Of a stretch of DNA of 64,000 nt, positions 12,181-22,992 are shown piece after piece. Below the pieces are notes generated by a model. That model worked only from the letters and a program-made list of their open reading frames with translations. It was not told where the DNA came from and did no database searches. This DNA comes from Dasypus novemcinctus (taxonomy: Eukaryota > Chordata > Mammalia > Cingulata > Dasypodidae): the NCBI RefSeq assembly GCF_030445035.2, contig NC_080683.1, positions 87,691,675 through 87,755,674 on the forward strand. Reading direction: 5' to 3'. Within the stretch, counting starts at the first letter, position 1. Each line of letters begins with the position of its first letter. A program made the position numbers and the translations under genes.

Positions 12181-13800
12181 ACTTGGATGGGTGGGTGGAG
12201 GTATTAAGGGGGGACACATGAAGGAAGTGCCATGTGACTATTCCTATAAAATAGACAAACACCAGCACTGTGGAAGGGGGCTAAGGTTATAGGAAACTAA
12301 GGAGATCATTTTTCAGGCACAGAGCATAGAGTCAGAGAAGTCTTTAAAGAGGTTGATACTTGAGTTGTTACTTTAAAGAAGAGTAGGATTTACCAGCTTC
12401 AATGCCAAGACTTGCCCCCACCCCCCTCATCCCCAATATATTAGCCAAAATAAATTACTTACTTGAAATTGAGAAAAACAATTTTGAGAGAAATCTTCCA
12501 CAGATATATTATTCCATAGATTTAAAACAAATAATATGATGGTTTAATTTTTAGGTTGCTTTTATGTGGCTTGTCTTGGTTTTTATTCTGAAATGAAATT
12601 TAGATTAGTCATTTTCTTATTCTGACAAACTAAGAGTATGCCAACATGTTTAACTTTACATTCTTTCACATATCAACATGTATTCTTATAAAGGCTTTCA
12701 TTTCACCATCTCAAACAAAACCTAATTTAATGTTACTTTTAAGTGTGAATGCATATATAAGAAATAATATATTTCTTTTAATTCTTGTTATACTTCTTTG
12801 GCAATAATAATAAATGGAAGGAAAAATAGAAAAGTTTTAAAATGTTATTACACAAGCATTTTTGAGGTAACATGCTTTCTTTTATTATTTGAACCATTTA
12901 TATAGTAAGTGCTCTCTGAACCCAAAGGAAATTAAATAACCTTTCCCAAGAAAGTTGACTTCAAATGCTTAGTATTTCCCAAAACTACCATCTAAAAAGA
13001 AAACAGAATTGGTAAAAAAAAAAAAAAAAAATCTAAATTTTCCATTGACAATTACTATCCATGTTATTTTTCTCAGAATTTACTTTGCTAGGCATATATT
13101 CAATTTCTGCTGCAGAAAACAGTCCAGTTTGCCAAAACTAATTAAAGTAGTTTTCATTTTAAAAATGTAATATTTAAAAATCTGCAGAGAAGTGAAAGAA
13201 GCACAAAAGATCCTCTGGAAAATGTAAAAGGAATGACAAAAAAAAAAAAGATTAACTAGACTGTCATTTAGAGTCTTAATTATAATTAGTCTTAGTCTCA
13301 AAAACATATCTGTTTAATATGTTCGGACAGTGTAGTTCATTCTTTTTATCTATTTACTTGTAATTAAATACCTAAGACATCCATTCCTGCCTTATCTGTA
13401 TCTAACCTGGAAATTAGAGGTTAACACAGTTTTATACAAAGTTAATTGTACCTTAATTCGTATTATTTCATCTCTTGTTTAGTATTACTCTGGTGTTAAA
13501 GTGGCAGCTAAATACCAATGTGATAGATCTCATATCTTACTTGATTAGGTTCTAAGTATTTCTTTGAAATATCCAGTCAAATCAAAAGCAAGAGAAAAAT
13601 TTAATTATATCACCAAAGTAGTTTGCAAGGTGTCCTAATACATTCCCTTTTCATTTGGAAAACTACATATATACGATTCCAATATTAATTTTTGTTTATA
13701 TCTGTCCTAAATTCCTCTTGCTATGATGTAGCTTTTACTTAACTTTTTCTCAAAGGAGATAGCTACAATCATCACAAAATTAACCCTACTATACACAGTC
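12180..13800. other. AT-rich intronic sequence, no gene seen
   Basis: No exon, RNA gene or recognisable repeat. A-runs at 13014-13030 and 13240-13250 could be remnants of retroposon tails. Confidence 0.4.
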
Positions 13801-14404
13801 TAGTCTACAGAAAGATGCTAAGCACTATTGGACACAGCAGGTCCTCCAAGATTTCTAACCCATGTATATGCAGCTCATTTAATATAATTCCTATAAGGTC
13901 CTGTATTCTCATCTTTCATTTATCATCAGTGTCATCCTCCAATTTCTCCTCAGGTTTGGAAGGCCACTATGAGGCACTGAGAGCTAATCAAGATCCCCAG
14001 TTTTTAGATCAAGCCCCGCACGAACCAACTATAGGATACTGGACAAATTACTGTGTCTAGCTATCTAGATTTCCGTTTTTTAAATATAAAACAGAGGTTT
14101 CACTTAGAACAATGCTTTCCAACTTTTTCTGCATTGTAAACAATACAGTAGACAAAAAGGGCAACTGGAGACATCTACATGGTGCTTAGTGAAAAAAAAT
14201 TCATCAAATTTTCTTTACAGAAGAAAAAATTAAGCTATAAAGTTCCAAGGTAGCTATTCTAAGACATATGTAATTTTGAAATCTGTGATTTGAATGAATT
14301 TCAAACCCAAACTTTTTGACATCGAGAATGGTATTTGAAAATAACAATGATGCTCCATTTTGCAGAAACGCATGTACTATTAAGTGGTCACGTTGTAGCA
14401 AAAA

Positions 14405-14695
14405 CTAAAATAACATTAACAGGTGTACATGGCTAGGAGGATCCAATACAGGTGAATACAGATAGGAAGGCCTAGAACTGGGCCTCAGGAATGTCCTTCT
14501 CTGCTTGCCTGACCTTTTATTATCAGTGGGCTTCACCTTGAGCTGGGTGGCATAATCCTCAGGCACCTCGAATATGAACTCCAGCAGCAGCTCCGTAAGA
14601 GGGAGCAGCTGCATGCTCTTTGGCTGGCTGCTGAAGTACATTCCACGTGGTAAAGCAGCTTCTTTAATGCAATTAAAATAGCAAGAAGTGGTCAC
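14405..14695 (-). pseudogene. unidentified ORF (96 codons), possible retrocopy or exon fragment
   Basis: The minus-strand frame has a non-repetitive, protein-like composition with a stretch reading LLPLTELLLEFIFEVPEDY followed by ATQLKVKPTDNKRSGKQRR. This is richer and more balanced than the neighbouring AT-rich frames. The open frame extends upstream without an obvious homologue, and a stop lies just 5' of it. I do not recognise the parent gene. It could be a 5'-truncated processed pseudogene, an unknown exon within REV3L intron 1 (same strand as REV3L), or chance. No poly-A tail or TSD was found. Confidence 0.25.
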
Positions 14696-14929
14696 TGTGG
14701 TTGTTGCTCACAATGCCCTCCTGATTGCAGGAACCCCACAGCCTTCTTCGGACCTCACACCACTGGAGTCATCCACCAGCCAGCCAAGTAACAGCAACTG
14801 GAAGTTTTGAATCAGAAAACCTCTTAACAAAACCTAAATTTAAATACAGTATTGGAGTAATCATTTGACAGCTGTTTACAACGACTGTTATGGCCTCTTA
14901 TTTTTGTGCTTTCTTACCAATTCTTGCAG

Positions 14930-16120
14930 GCACAACACAACTTTAAAATATTAATTTTGAATAGAAATTACATGCACATGGTAAAAAATAGTCAAAAATT
15001 ATTAAATGGTACAATAGGCTATAAAAAGTTAATCTCCCATCCTTGTCTTCTAGGCAACCAGTACCCATCACTGGAGGCAATCACTGTTACCAAATTCTCA
15101 TGTATCCTTCCAGAGATCTCTGGACATACACATTTACATACTACATACATTATAAATCACACAAATGGCAGCATACTATACATGGAGTCTTGTATCTCCC
15201 TTTTTTTCTCTTAAAATATCTTAGACATGGCACCACAGCAGTACACATAGTGTTGCCTCATTATTTTTAAGGGCTACCTACTATTCCATTGAATAAATAT
15301 ACCATAATTTATTTAATTACTGCCCCATTGATTTACGATTTGGTTGTTTCCAATCTTTTGCAATGACAAATAATACAACCATGAATTTTCTCATACATAT
15401 TCATTTGGCTCATACGCAAAACCATCTAGAGGATAAAATCTAGAATGGAATTGCTGGATCAAAATGTATGCGCATTTTAAGTTTTGAGAACAATTTCCAA
15501 ATTATTTTCCATAGAGAATAAACACTCTATATTCCCGCCAGCAATGTATGAGAATGTCCTTTTCTATTTCCATTCTCCCTCCCTCCAAAACATTAATCTT
15601 TGCCAATTTGATAGGTGAAAAATAGTATGTTGTATCTTTTATTTATATTTTCATTATAAATAAAACTGTTCATCTTTTCACATGAATTCTCTTTGCTCAT
15701 TTTTCTCTTGGATTATTTTGTAGGAGCTCTTTGTATCTTGTGAGAAAATTAGTACTTTGTGAAAACTGTACAAATATGTTTTATTAGTTTGTTTTTCTTT
15801 TAACTTTATGATTTTCCCCCACTGAGAATTTTATTTTTATGTTGTAAAATTCAGCAATCTGGCATCAGTTTTGTTTCATCCTTTAAAGGGCTTCACCATT
15901 CCTAGTTAAATTAAAAGAATTACCCTGTTTTCTTCTGTTCCCCACATTTAATTCTTTGATTCATCTGGGAGCCAACTTTATATTTTCCCAGATGACTAAT
16001 TGGCTATCCAACACTACTTATTAAATAATTTTTCTTTTTCTTAATGATAGACAAAGGTGATATCCATTATCATTTACTGAGTTCTCGCATATTTTTTAGT
16101 CCATTTCTGGCCTCTACACT
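14930..16120 (-). repeat. antisense L1M (L1ME-like) fragment
   Basis: In reverse orientation the text includes 'tactattccattgaataaata', 'ttggttgtttccaatctttt' and 'ggaattgctggatcaaaatg', which are the usual antisense signature of the L1 ORF2 3' end and 3' UTR. Open frames here are by-products. Confidence 0.65.
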
Positions 16121-16359
16121 CTTCATTGTTGTCAAATGCCAAAATCAAGCTACTTTAAAAAATATTTTAAAATTAAATTAGTTACATGGATGTAATAAAA
16201 CTAGAAATTACAGGCTTGCTTTAACATACAAATCATTTCGCAGTTCCTAAATTGGATTTATACAATCAAGTACTACACTATCACCATGCAATCATACATT
16301 TTGGTTGACATTTATTTTGGAGTCTATTATGAACCTCACTTTTTTTTTTACCATATTTC

Positions 16360-16740
16360 TGAACATATCTAGAAAACCAGTATTTCCTCAACTTCATACA
16401 TCTAACAGTTTTTGCCCCATATTGTAAAATCAATTCATGTTCTCTGTAGAAAACCTGAAAAATATAAAACACCTGCTACAGATGACCAACCCTTACACTT
16501 TGGTGTGCATAGTTGTTTCTGCATTTTTAATTGACTATTTTGTAAACTGATTTTTTTCATGTACAATATTGACATTTTCCCATGTTTATTAAATATTCTT
16601 CTAAAACATGACTTTAATGACATAATATTCCAGTATATGAATATACCCAATTTTTGTAACTATTTCCTAATTGTTAGACACTTGGGATTGTTCTGTGGTG
16701 ATTATCTTCTATTGATTAATTCTTGCAACAAATGTCTGTG
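16360..16740 (-). repeat. antisense L1M-like 3' fragment, split from 17430-17600
   Basis: Text like 'aatattccagtatatgaatat' and 'gttagacacttgggattgtt' is diverged antisense L1M. The matching continuation ('attgggtcaaaaaagaac', 'gatatgtattgccaagc') lies at 17430-17600, so a block of about 700 bp separates the two parts. Confidence 0.45.
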
Positions 16741-17425
16741 TTTCAAGCACTGTGCTAAGCACTACCTCTATAATGGTGAACACATTACCAGCATTTATGA
16801 AAGTTAAAATATATTGGGAAAAAGAAGAGTTAATCTCTAACATACATAAAAGTACAACTATAGCAAGTGCTTTCAATGGAGTTCATGGAGCTTTGACTGT
16901 CTATGATAGGGAAGGCTTCCCTGAGGAAGAATATATCGGAGTTCAGGTGAAGAAAAAGGAAAAACATTCTAGGCAGAGGGAACAGCAGGTACAAAGTCTC
17001 CACTGTTGGAGGGAGCATGGCAAGAATAAAGGGACTGAAATAAGGCCAATATGGCTGGAACGAAGAGCAAGGCAAGAAGAACATGGCTCAAGCCATGACT
17101 GGACAGAAAGGTAGGGGCCAGATTATGCAAGACCTTATAAGACATGTAGATGCCACCACTTAAGACATGTACTGTAGTTCTGTACTTATCCTAAATGCAA
17201 TGGAAAGCTACTGAAGCAAATCAAGTAGTAGGGTGATATAATCAGGTTTGCATTTTGAAAAGATTTCTCTGATTATAGTGTAGAAAACAGATCAGAAGGG
17301 GAAGAGTGGATTGGGATAGGCCAAGATTAGGAGGCTATCATAGTAAACTTGTCCAAAAATGGTAGTAGCTTAGATTACGGTGGTGATGGATTATGAAAAG
17401 AGGTAGATGGATTCAAAAGATAATC
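16740..17425 (+). repeat. ancient interspersed repeat, possibly L2-related, inserted in L1M-like sequence
   Basis: Text such as 'aagcactgtgctaagcac', 'ttctaggcagagggaacag' and 'ggccagattatgcaagacc' belongs to an old, abundant mammalian repeat. The family name is uncertain; related text recurs near 32030-33300 and 37930-38900. The 120-codon frame at 16752-17114 is read through this repeat and is not a gene. Confidence 0.5.
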
Positions 17426-17629
17426 AGATTTGCCAAAAGATTTATCCTAAAAAGATTAAAATCCCTACACATAAAATTATTGGGTCAAAAAAGAACATTT
17501 CAAGAATTTTGATATGTATTGCCAAGCTTCCCTGCAGAAAGCACTTTTCTCTTCATTCGTCAATTACCTTGTATCTGTTCCTCTATCAGAATTTTTATAT
17601 TCTTTAAAAATTCCTTTACAATGACTTAA

Positions 17630-17830
17630 TCCATACTTCCTTCATGAAGCCTTCCCTGGCTCCTCTTTTTGCCCTCCAGTTGGTCAATGATTATGCCCTC
17701 TGCTAAGCCCTTGCTATGACTTAAACATATTCCTATTATAGTCCAATTATACTACATTTGACTTATGCTTACACGTGTATCATCTCTACTACACTGTGAG
17801 TATAAAAATTGTTCTTAACAATGCCTAAAA
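17630..17830 (+). repeat. L2 LINE 3' fragment
   Basis: The 'catgaagccttccctggct' motif and the downstream 'ctacactgtgagtat' text are typical of the L2 3' region. Confidence 0.55.
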
Positions 17831-19430
17831 AATAACTCTACACGCATAACTGTTAGTGAGTCACAGATTCTACTGCACCCAAAGATTTAAGAGGGCTGCT
17901 GCTTAAGCCTCTGATTTATTGATTGTGATATGAATAAAATATAAAAATGCAATAAAATTTGCTACTCAGCAATTCAAATTCCTAGTAAATAAAATGACTA
18001 ATATTGTTTGTGATGAGAGTCACTAAATCTCAGTAGTGTTCCTGAAAATCTCTCTAATAATATCAGCTGTGTATTATATGATCTTAAATATTTTAAATGG
18101 TTTATAAAGGCTCTGAGCAACAAGACTTTTATTAGAGAAACTATCTGTAATAAAAATTTGTTGGTATATGCTATAGTTTTCATACTTAATCCACCAATTT
18201 ACAAAAAAGAAGTGATGTTATTTTGGTAATTATTATAGTTAATAAAATGTAAAATATAAGAAAATATACATTTATAATTCAAATAAATACCTATGTAGAT
18301 TTATATAGCAACTTAGAATTATCAAATTATCTTGTAAACTTTATTTCATGTTTGAGAGTATCTAGACCATCTACTAAAATATCCACTGAGCTAGATGAAG
18401 ATTTAGAGCAGGGATTGGCAGAATGCCTTACTGCAATCTAAAAGACAAGCAGCTCCCTCTATAGTCTGTTTGGCCTACTTCGGTTAATTACTTGCTTTGT
18501 GGACATCACACACTCTTCTATTTACTCCTACTCTGCATCTCAGCAGGGAAGCTCTTTGAAAGGATAATTCTGTTTAACCTGGTACAGTGAAAAGTGAGAA
18601 AATTGTCTAAACTCAGCACGAAGTGAGTTACATCAAGCAACTAAACAAGAGTTGGAATATGGAAACTGGACAGCTTCTCAGGTTCACCTGAGCCACATCT
18701 TTACAGTGAAGCCTCAGGATTGTATTTGAAGTGAATTCCCTGGGCTGTCAAACCCATATTCAAATCTCAGTAAAAAACATTGTCCTGTGTTTCTGTTATC
18801 AAAGACCTTGCTTCCCTCCATTAATACAAATTACCAAAATATTGTTATATAGTAACCATCTCTACAAATGAAATTGCTTACTATATTAAGTCAAAACAAT
18901 GTTCAAGACACTTAAAAAATGAGTTAAAAGCAGAGGAGGTTTTCATTTATTAAAATAATTCCATCACTCACATTAAGAATATTTAAAGTAATTCTCTCAG
19001 GATTCAATATCCTCAGTCAGAAAGGGATTAAATCACTCAGTCAGAATTTACCATTCAAATTTGAATATGCCACTTTCATTATATCTTTACAGATTATGCC
19101 AACTAGAGGTATGGGAGCTTTTTTTTTTTTTTAATTCAAAGCACATTACTAATTCATTTTTTAAATTACTCAAGATATGTCCTCAAATCACAGGACAATC
19201 AGAAGTCAACTGGACTGTTTTCTAAAGCAGAAAAACATGTGACGCAATGATATGGAAACTGAACTAGTAAAATTGTATTGCTTTGATCTCTATTAGGATT
19301 TATAATTCCTAAATGACCACTTTGGGAAAATTTTCTGCCACTATTTTTGAGGATCACATTTGTAAAGGGAACTCAATTAAAAACATCTTTTCTCCAAACC
19401 AAGGTAAAGAATTAAAGACTTCAAAAATTA
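17830..19430. other. AT-rich intronic sequence, no gene seen
   Basis: No exon, RNA gene or clear repeat was recognised. There is a T-run at 19121-19132. Confidence 0.4.
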
Positions 19431-19439
19431 TCTCCATAT

Positions 19440-19605
19440 GTGTTCATCAATTGTAACAAATGTACCACACTAATGAAAGATGTTGTTAATGGGGTAAAGT
19501 CTGGGAGGAGGAGGAGGGAGTGGAGTATATGGGAGTCCCCCTATATTTTCCAAGTAACATTTAGGTAACCAAAAGCTTCTTTCAAAATAAAATAAAATAA
19601 AAAAT
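19440..19605 (+). mobile_element. 5'-truncated retroposon 3' end (xenarthran LINE-like family)
   Basis: It shares 'gttcatcaattgtaacaaatg', 'taccacactaatgaaagatg' and 'ttgttaatgg' with copies at 40130, 40440 and 58390 (reverse). It then has a G-rich patch, 'tatgggagtcccc' and an A-rich (TAAAA)n tail at 19587-19603. Confidence 0.65.
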
Positions 19606-19614
19606 TAACTCCTA

Positions 19615-21480
19615 TATGTGAAAGACTTAGGTCATAATACTTCACTTAGAGTAGGTTTATCATGTGTTACAAATTTTCATTAACTCAAGAGTAAATATAT
19701 AAACATAGTTTGTACTTTCAAACAAATTTGTCTTCATTAAAAACTTCTAGCATTCAAAAACTCAGACTTTTACTAAGCTAAACTGGCAGCTCTTTTATAG
19801 TAATTATTTTAAGTTTTATTTTACTAGATGACCTGGACTAGTTTTCTTTGGGGAGAAAATAGAAAAGTAGACAATTCTGCAGTTTTTGTTTACTTTTAAT
19901 TAATACTAATTTCACTGGAAGTTTTTGACTTGCTAAAAATGTTGGATTCGTTTCTGAAAGCTATAAACCCTAAATGCCAGTGACTTCAAATTTTTCCTCC
20001 TGTTGAGGAAACACAAACATTTTTATGTTTGAAACTGTGAACTATTATATCAAACTCATATTTCTGAAATTTGGATTTCTCTGTATCAAGTTTTATACAT
20101 TTCAATGTATGTCCCAAAAAAAGTGTCTTACTCTTTTATTCATTTACATTATACATTTGAAGGTGATGGTGATGGTAATCTATTTTAAGATGTCCAGGAG
20201 GGGAGAAATAATAATTTTCATCATAGTTTACGTGTCTCTTTTTCCTATATTCAGAAACACAAAAGTACATCACGGTCTTTTATTTTTTAAAAAAGAATAT
20301 TCTCTCACACAATAGAATTACTATAACTTACAGTGAAATTCATTTATTTAACAAACAAATCTTTCCTATAAGATAGAGCTTGAAAATCACTCAGGGATAC
20401 ATATTTAATGAATTGTATGGAGGAACAAACAGTGTAGAAAAGTAAACCAAACCATACAAGCAGTAAACCACAGAAATACCACAGTATATCCTATTAGTAT
20501 GGCCACTTTATAATATTGGAAACCTGGCTGAACAGAGCTAAATAAACATCACTGTCTTATCCTTCTTCTGTACCTAAAGTAAGAACAAACAATACATTTC
20601 ACAGAAATTCCCATTAGAAACAAAGACAGCACCACTATATTTAACAGGGCAGAAAACCTATCCTCCAGAACACTTTATTGCCTCTATTTTCCAGCCTCCA
20701 TGATCAAAGTTTCAAGTATTTCACTTCCAACTAATTGCTAACACCAAATTCCCTCTCTTACAAGGTCCATATCATCAAAATCTTTTTCACTATTATATTA
20801 AAAAGGAATACTATACCAAACCTCACTAACTCCATGCGAATTTTTAACAAGGAGAATTCACATTAAAAGATAACTTAGAATGACTGTTTTTTGGGAAAGT
20901 GCTGTATTATCTAGGTACTCCACAGAAACTGACTGTAGCAGTAAGATGAATGGTGATGAGGGCAAGGAGCATCAAGTGGGAAATGCTACCTAAAGTCCCA
21001 TAGGGTAATACCTAGTTAGAGGTAAGGGCATCGCTTATCTAGGAGGCAGCTCCCTTAAATAGGCAGTCCAAAGGACGTAGAAAAGCAAAGCAATTAAAAA
21101 CACCTTATAAATTTGGCAAGTGTCATATGTACATTATCCTAAACTCCCAAGAGTTTTTGAGAACATAGCTTCTCTCTAAGGCTGGATCCCAACCCCATTC
21201 ATTCATCAAAACAGGGTTGTTTTTTGTTGTTTTGTTTTAATGTGTATATTTAAAATGCAATCCTACTACGCAACATGGGGACATTTTTTATGTTTGGGCT
21301 GCTCAATTTAGCTATGATTCCTAATAAATTCAACCCATTAAGCGGGCTGATCTACGTTGGGCAACATAAACACGCATATCCTACTTCCAAGGAGTCACAT
21401 TTCCCCGAAAGCATTGCACCTGGGAAAGCGGCCCTATCCCCAGTCACGACCTGCACACACAGCAGAGCCACATGGTCGCT
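19615..21480. other. intron 1 sequence approaching the CpG island
   Basis: No exon was recognised. GC content rises from about 21300 into the island. Short frames such as 20025-20315 show no recognisable protein features. Confidence 0.4.
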
Positions 21481-22056
21481 TCAAAGAAAAAGATTATCTG
21501 GCCCCAGGCGCCACTCTCTCCAGGCTCCAGCACCTCCCGAAGCGGCAGAGAAGAGCGCTGCTGAGAAGAAGCTAAGAAGAGCGACTGACAGCAGAGCGGA
21601 CACTTCCCCACTCCTCGTAAAGCCATTTCCAGAAAGCCGCACACGGGAGACGCTGGCGGTGTTCGTGGTCCCAGCCGTGACCCACCTCAGCGCGCGGACC
21701 TATGAACCCGAGCACCGAGGACATGGCGCGGCCACCCGGGCCATCCTCGCGGGAGCTCGCTCCCCCTGCCCACGACCCAGGAGTCCGGATTCAGCTCTCC
21801 GCCGCCCGGCTCAGTGTAAACACTCGGCGCTCCCCGCCTCCCCGAGAAGGGGGGGCGCCCGCCGCGCTCGCGCGGACCCACATTTTTGCGCCTCTTGTCT
21901 TGCACCAGAGGAAAGGCAAGAAGGGCGGAGGGGAGGGAAGACGCAGCAGCGATCCACGGAGAGGGCCGGCGGCGAGTGGGCGAGTGCGCGTGTGCGCGGC
22001 GAGGAGGGCGGCCCGGGCACCCCGCCGGCTCCCGCCCGCGCCCCGCGCCCGCTTAC

Positions 22057-22195
22057 CTGCCGGGGTCGCTCCGAAGACTCGCACCACCGGCACCTTCTTG
22101 ACAAGGGCATGGGTGAGGGGAGATTGGCAGATATCCAGCCCCTGCAGCGGGCTGGCCATGTAGAAGTCGGCAGTCACTATCCTCATTGAAAACAT
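22057..22195 (-). CDS. REV3L: REV3L coding exon 1 (DNA polymerase zeta catalytic subunit, N-terminus only)
   Basis: REV3L is the B-family catalytic subunit of DNA polymerase zeta, which extends from mismatched or damaged termini during translesion synthesis in the nucleus. The minus strand from the ATG at 22195 encodes 46 residues plus one base, starting MFSMRIVTADFYMASP and ending RVFGATPA. This matches the N-terminus of mammalian REV3L as I remember it, with about five substitutions (M4, F11, I22, H29, L31). The exon ends at 22057 with GCAG followed by the donor GTAAGC, a phase-1 junction at the expected place, since the human protein continues Gly-Gln after Ala-46. The start is supported by homology, by A at -3, and by the absence of an in-frame ATG between it and 22327. 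The remaining exons, including all polymerase motifs, lie outside the window or were not found. The exon lies inside a CpG island and the gene runs toward position 1. Confidence 0.95.
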
Positions 22196-22198
22196 GTT

Positions 22199-22275
22199 CG
22201 CCGCCGCCGCCGCCACCGCCTCCCCTTCACTAGCGACTCGACAGCGGCAGCGGCAGCGGCAGCGGCGGCGGCGGC
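22199..22275 (-). promoter_or_regulatory. predicted GC triplet hairpin immediately upstream of the REV3L start codon
   Basis: Read on the minus strand, 22275-22243 is a run of GCC and GCT triplets and 22220-22199 is GGCGGT followed by GGC triplets. The two tracts are complementary, with GCC:GGC pairs and G-U wobbles at the GCT units, and are separated by about 22 nt. The predicted stem in the mRNA ends 3 nt before the AUG, where it would impede scanning ribosomes. A stem-loop in the human REV3L leader is, as I recall, also described. On the plus strand the same tract is a (CGGCAG)n-type triplet repeat that could vary in length. Confidence 0.6.
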
Positions 22276-22389
22276 TCTCTCCGCAGCGGAGGCCCCACAA
22301 CAGCGGCGCGACGCCCCCTCCCCTCACACTCAGACACCGTGAGGAGCGGTGGCGGGCGGGGCGGTGTTGGTACTGCTGCTGCCACCTCC

Positions 22390-22521
22390 TCAGGAGGACC
22401 CGGCGAGGGGCAGCAGGAGAGAAACCCTCGCACTTTCGTCGGTGCTAGCGTTGCCGCCACTGCCGCCGCCGCCGGGGATCACACGGGTTCCGCGGTCCCA
22501 GGCTGCAGCTCTTGTTGCCAT
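22390..22521 (-). CDS. upstream ORF in the REV3L 5' leader (43 codons)
   Basis: The only ATG on the minus strand between 22196 and 22521 lies at 22521-22519, 324 nt upstream of the REV3L ATG and in a different frame. Its context is ATC ATC ATG G, with A at -3 and G at +4, a strong Kozak match and better than that of the main start. It opens a 43-codon frame beginning MATRAAAWDRG, and the stop codon ends at 22390, before the main ATG. I recall that the human REV3L mRNA is described as having an out-of-frame upstream ATG, so this is probably its counterpart. Whether the uATG is transcribed depends on the start site, which cannot be read directly. The likely role is translational repression in cis, not a functional peptide. 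Confidence 0.5.
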   Translation of the reverse strand: MATRAAAWDRGTRVIPGGGGSGGNASTDESARVSLLLPLAGSS

Positions 22522-22548
22522 GATGATGATGTCACGGACGCAACCACT

Positions 22549-22592
22549 GGGGGAGGGGAGAAGGGGGTTGTGTGTGTGGCGGAGGGAGGGCT
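22549..22592 (+). other. G-quadruplex-prone G-tract cluster upstream of REV3L
   Basis: Runs of five, four, five, three and three guanines occur within about 45 bases on the plus strand, just upstream of the REV3L uATG. This satisfies the usual pattern for an intramolecular G-quadruplex. Depending on the start sites, it would lie in promoter DNA or in the nascent divergent transcript. Confidence 0.4.
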
Positions 22593-22699
22593 GTGAGTAG
22601 CTGGGGGAGGGAACGCGGCGGGAAAGGGAGGGGAGCCGGACGGGCGCCCGAGCGGGACACCGAGGGGGCGCCAAGGGGGTGTTTTCTACCCGCCCTGGG

Positions 22700-22992
22700 G
22701 CACGCAGCAAGGGAAGAGGTAAATGGAAGCAGGGCCCGCGCCCGGCGCGGGGTATCGATGACTCGGCCGGTGGGTACGGCCACCTGGGTTTGGGGCAGCG
22801 GAGAGAGCGGCGGAGCGCCGATATCATGGATGTGCTCCAAGGGGCTCGCGGGAGGAGGGCGCCAGTGTTCTGGGCCCTTTTGGCGGTTACGCGGGATTGG
22901 CCGAAGCTGCGGCCCTCGCGCTCGCCTCGCCGACCGCCATTTCACATTCTTGCTTGGAGGAGGGGGCAGCGACGGAGAAGGTTTTTTACAAG
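22700..22992 (+). ncRNA. putative first exon of a divergent lncRNA (TRAF3IP2-AS1-like)
   Basis: In human, an antisense lncRNA (TRAF3IP2-AS1) starts near the REV3L promoter and runs away from it; this is from memory. Here the plus strand has a consensus donor, CAAG followed by GTAAGA, after 22992, and a second, CTCAG followed by GTAACG, after 23089, both within the CpG island on the correct side. The 5' end given is arbitrary because the start site cannot be read. A strong-context ATG at about 22826 opens a short frame that runs into the donor. I infer a noncoding transcript; no second exon was identified. Confidence 0.35.

Noticed and set aside
16752..17114. 120-codon charged ORF that looked like a gene fragment
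   Set aside because: The nucleotide text matches an old abundant mammalian repeat; the reading frame is incidental.
1..21400. REV3L exon 2 on the minus strand
   Set aside because: I looked by eye for the conserved continuation expected after exon 1 and did not find it; intron 1 probably extends beyond the window. A TBLASTN with human REV3L would settle this.
21275..22189. 304-codon plus-strand ORF across the CpG island
   Set aside because: It is antisense to REV3L exon 1 and has the low-complexity Arg/Pro/Ala composition expected of open frames in CpG-rich DNA. No domain was recognised.
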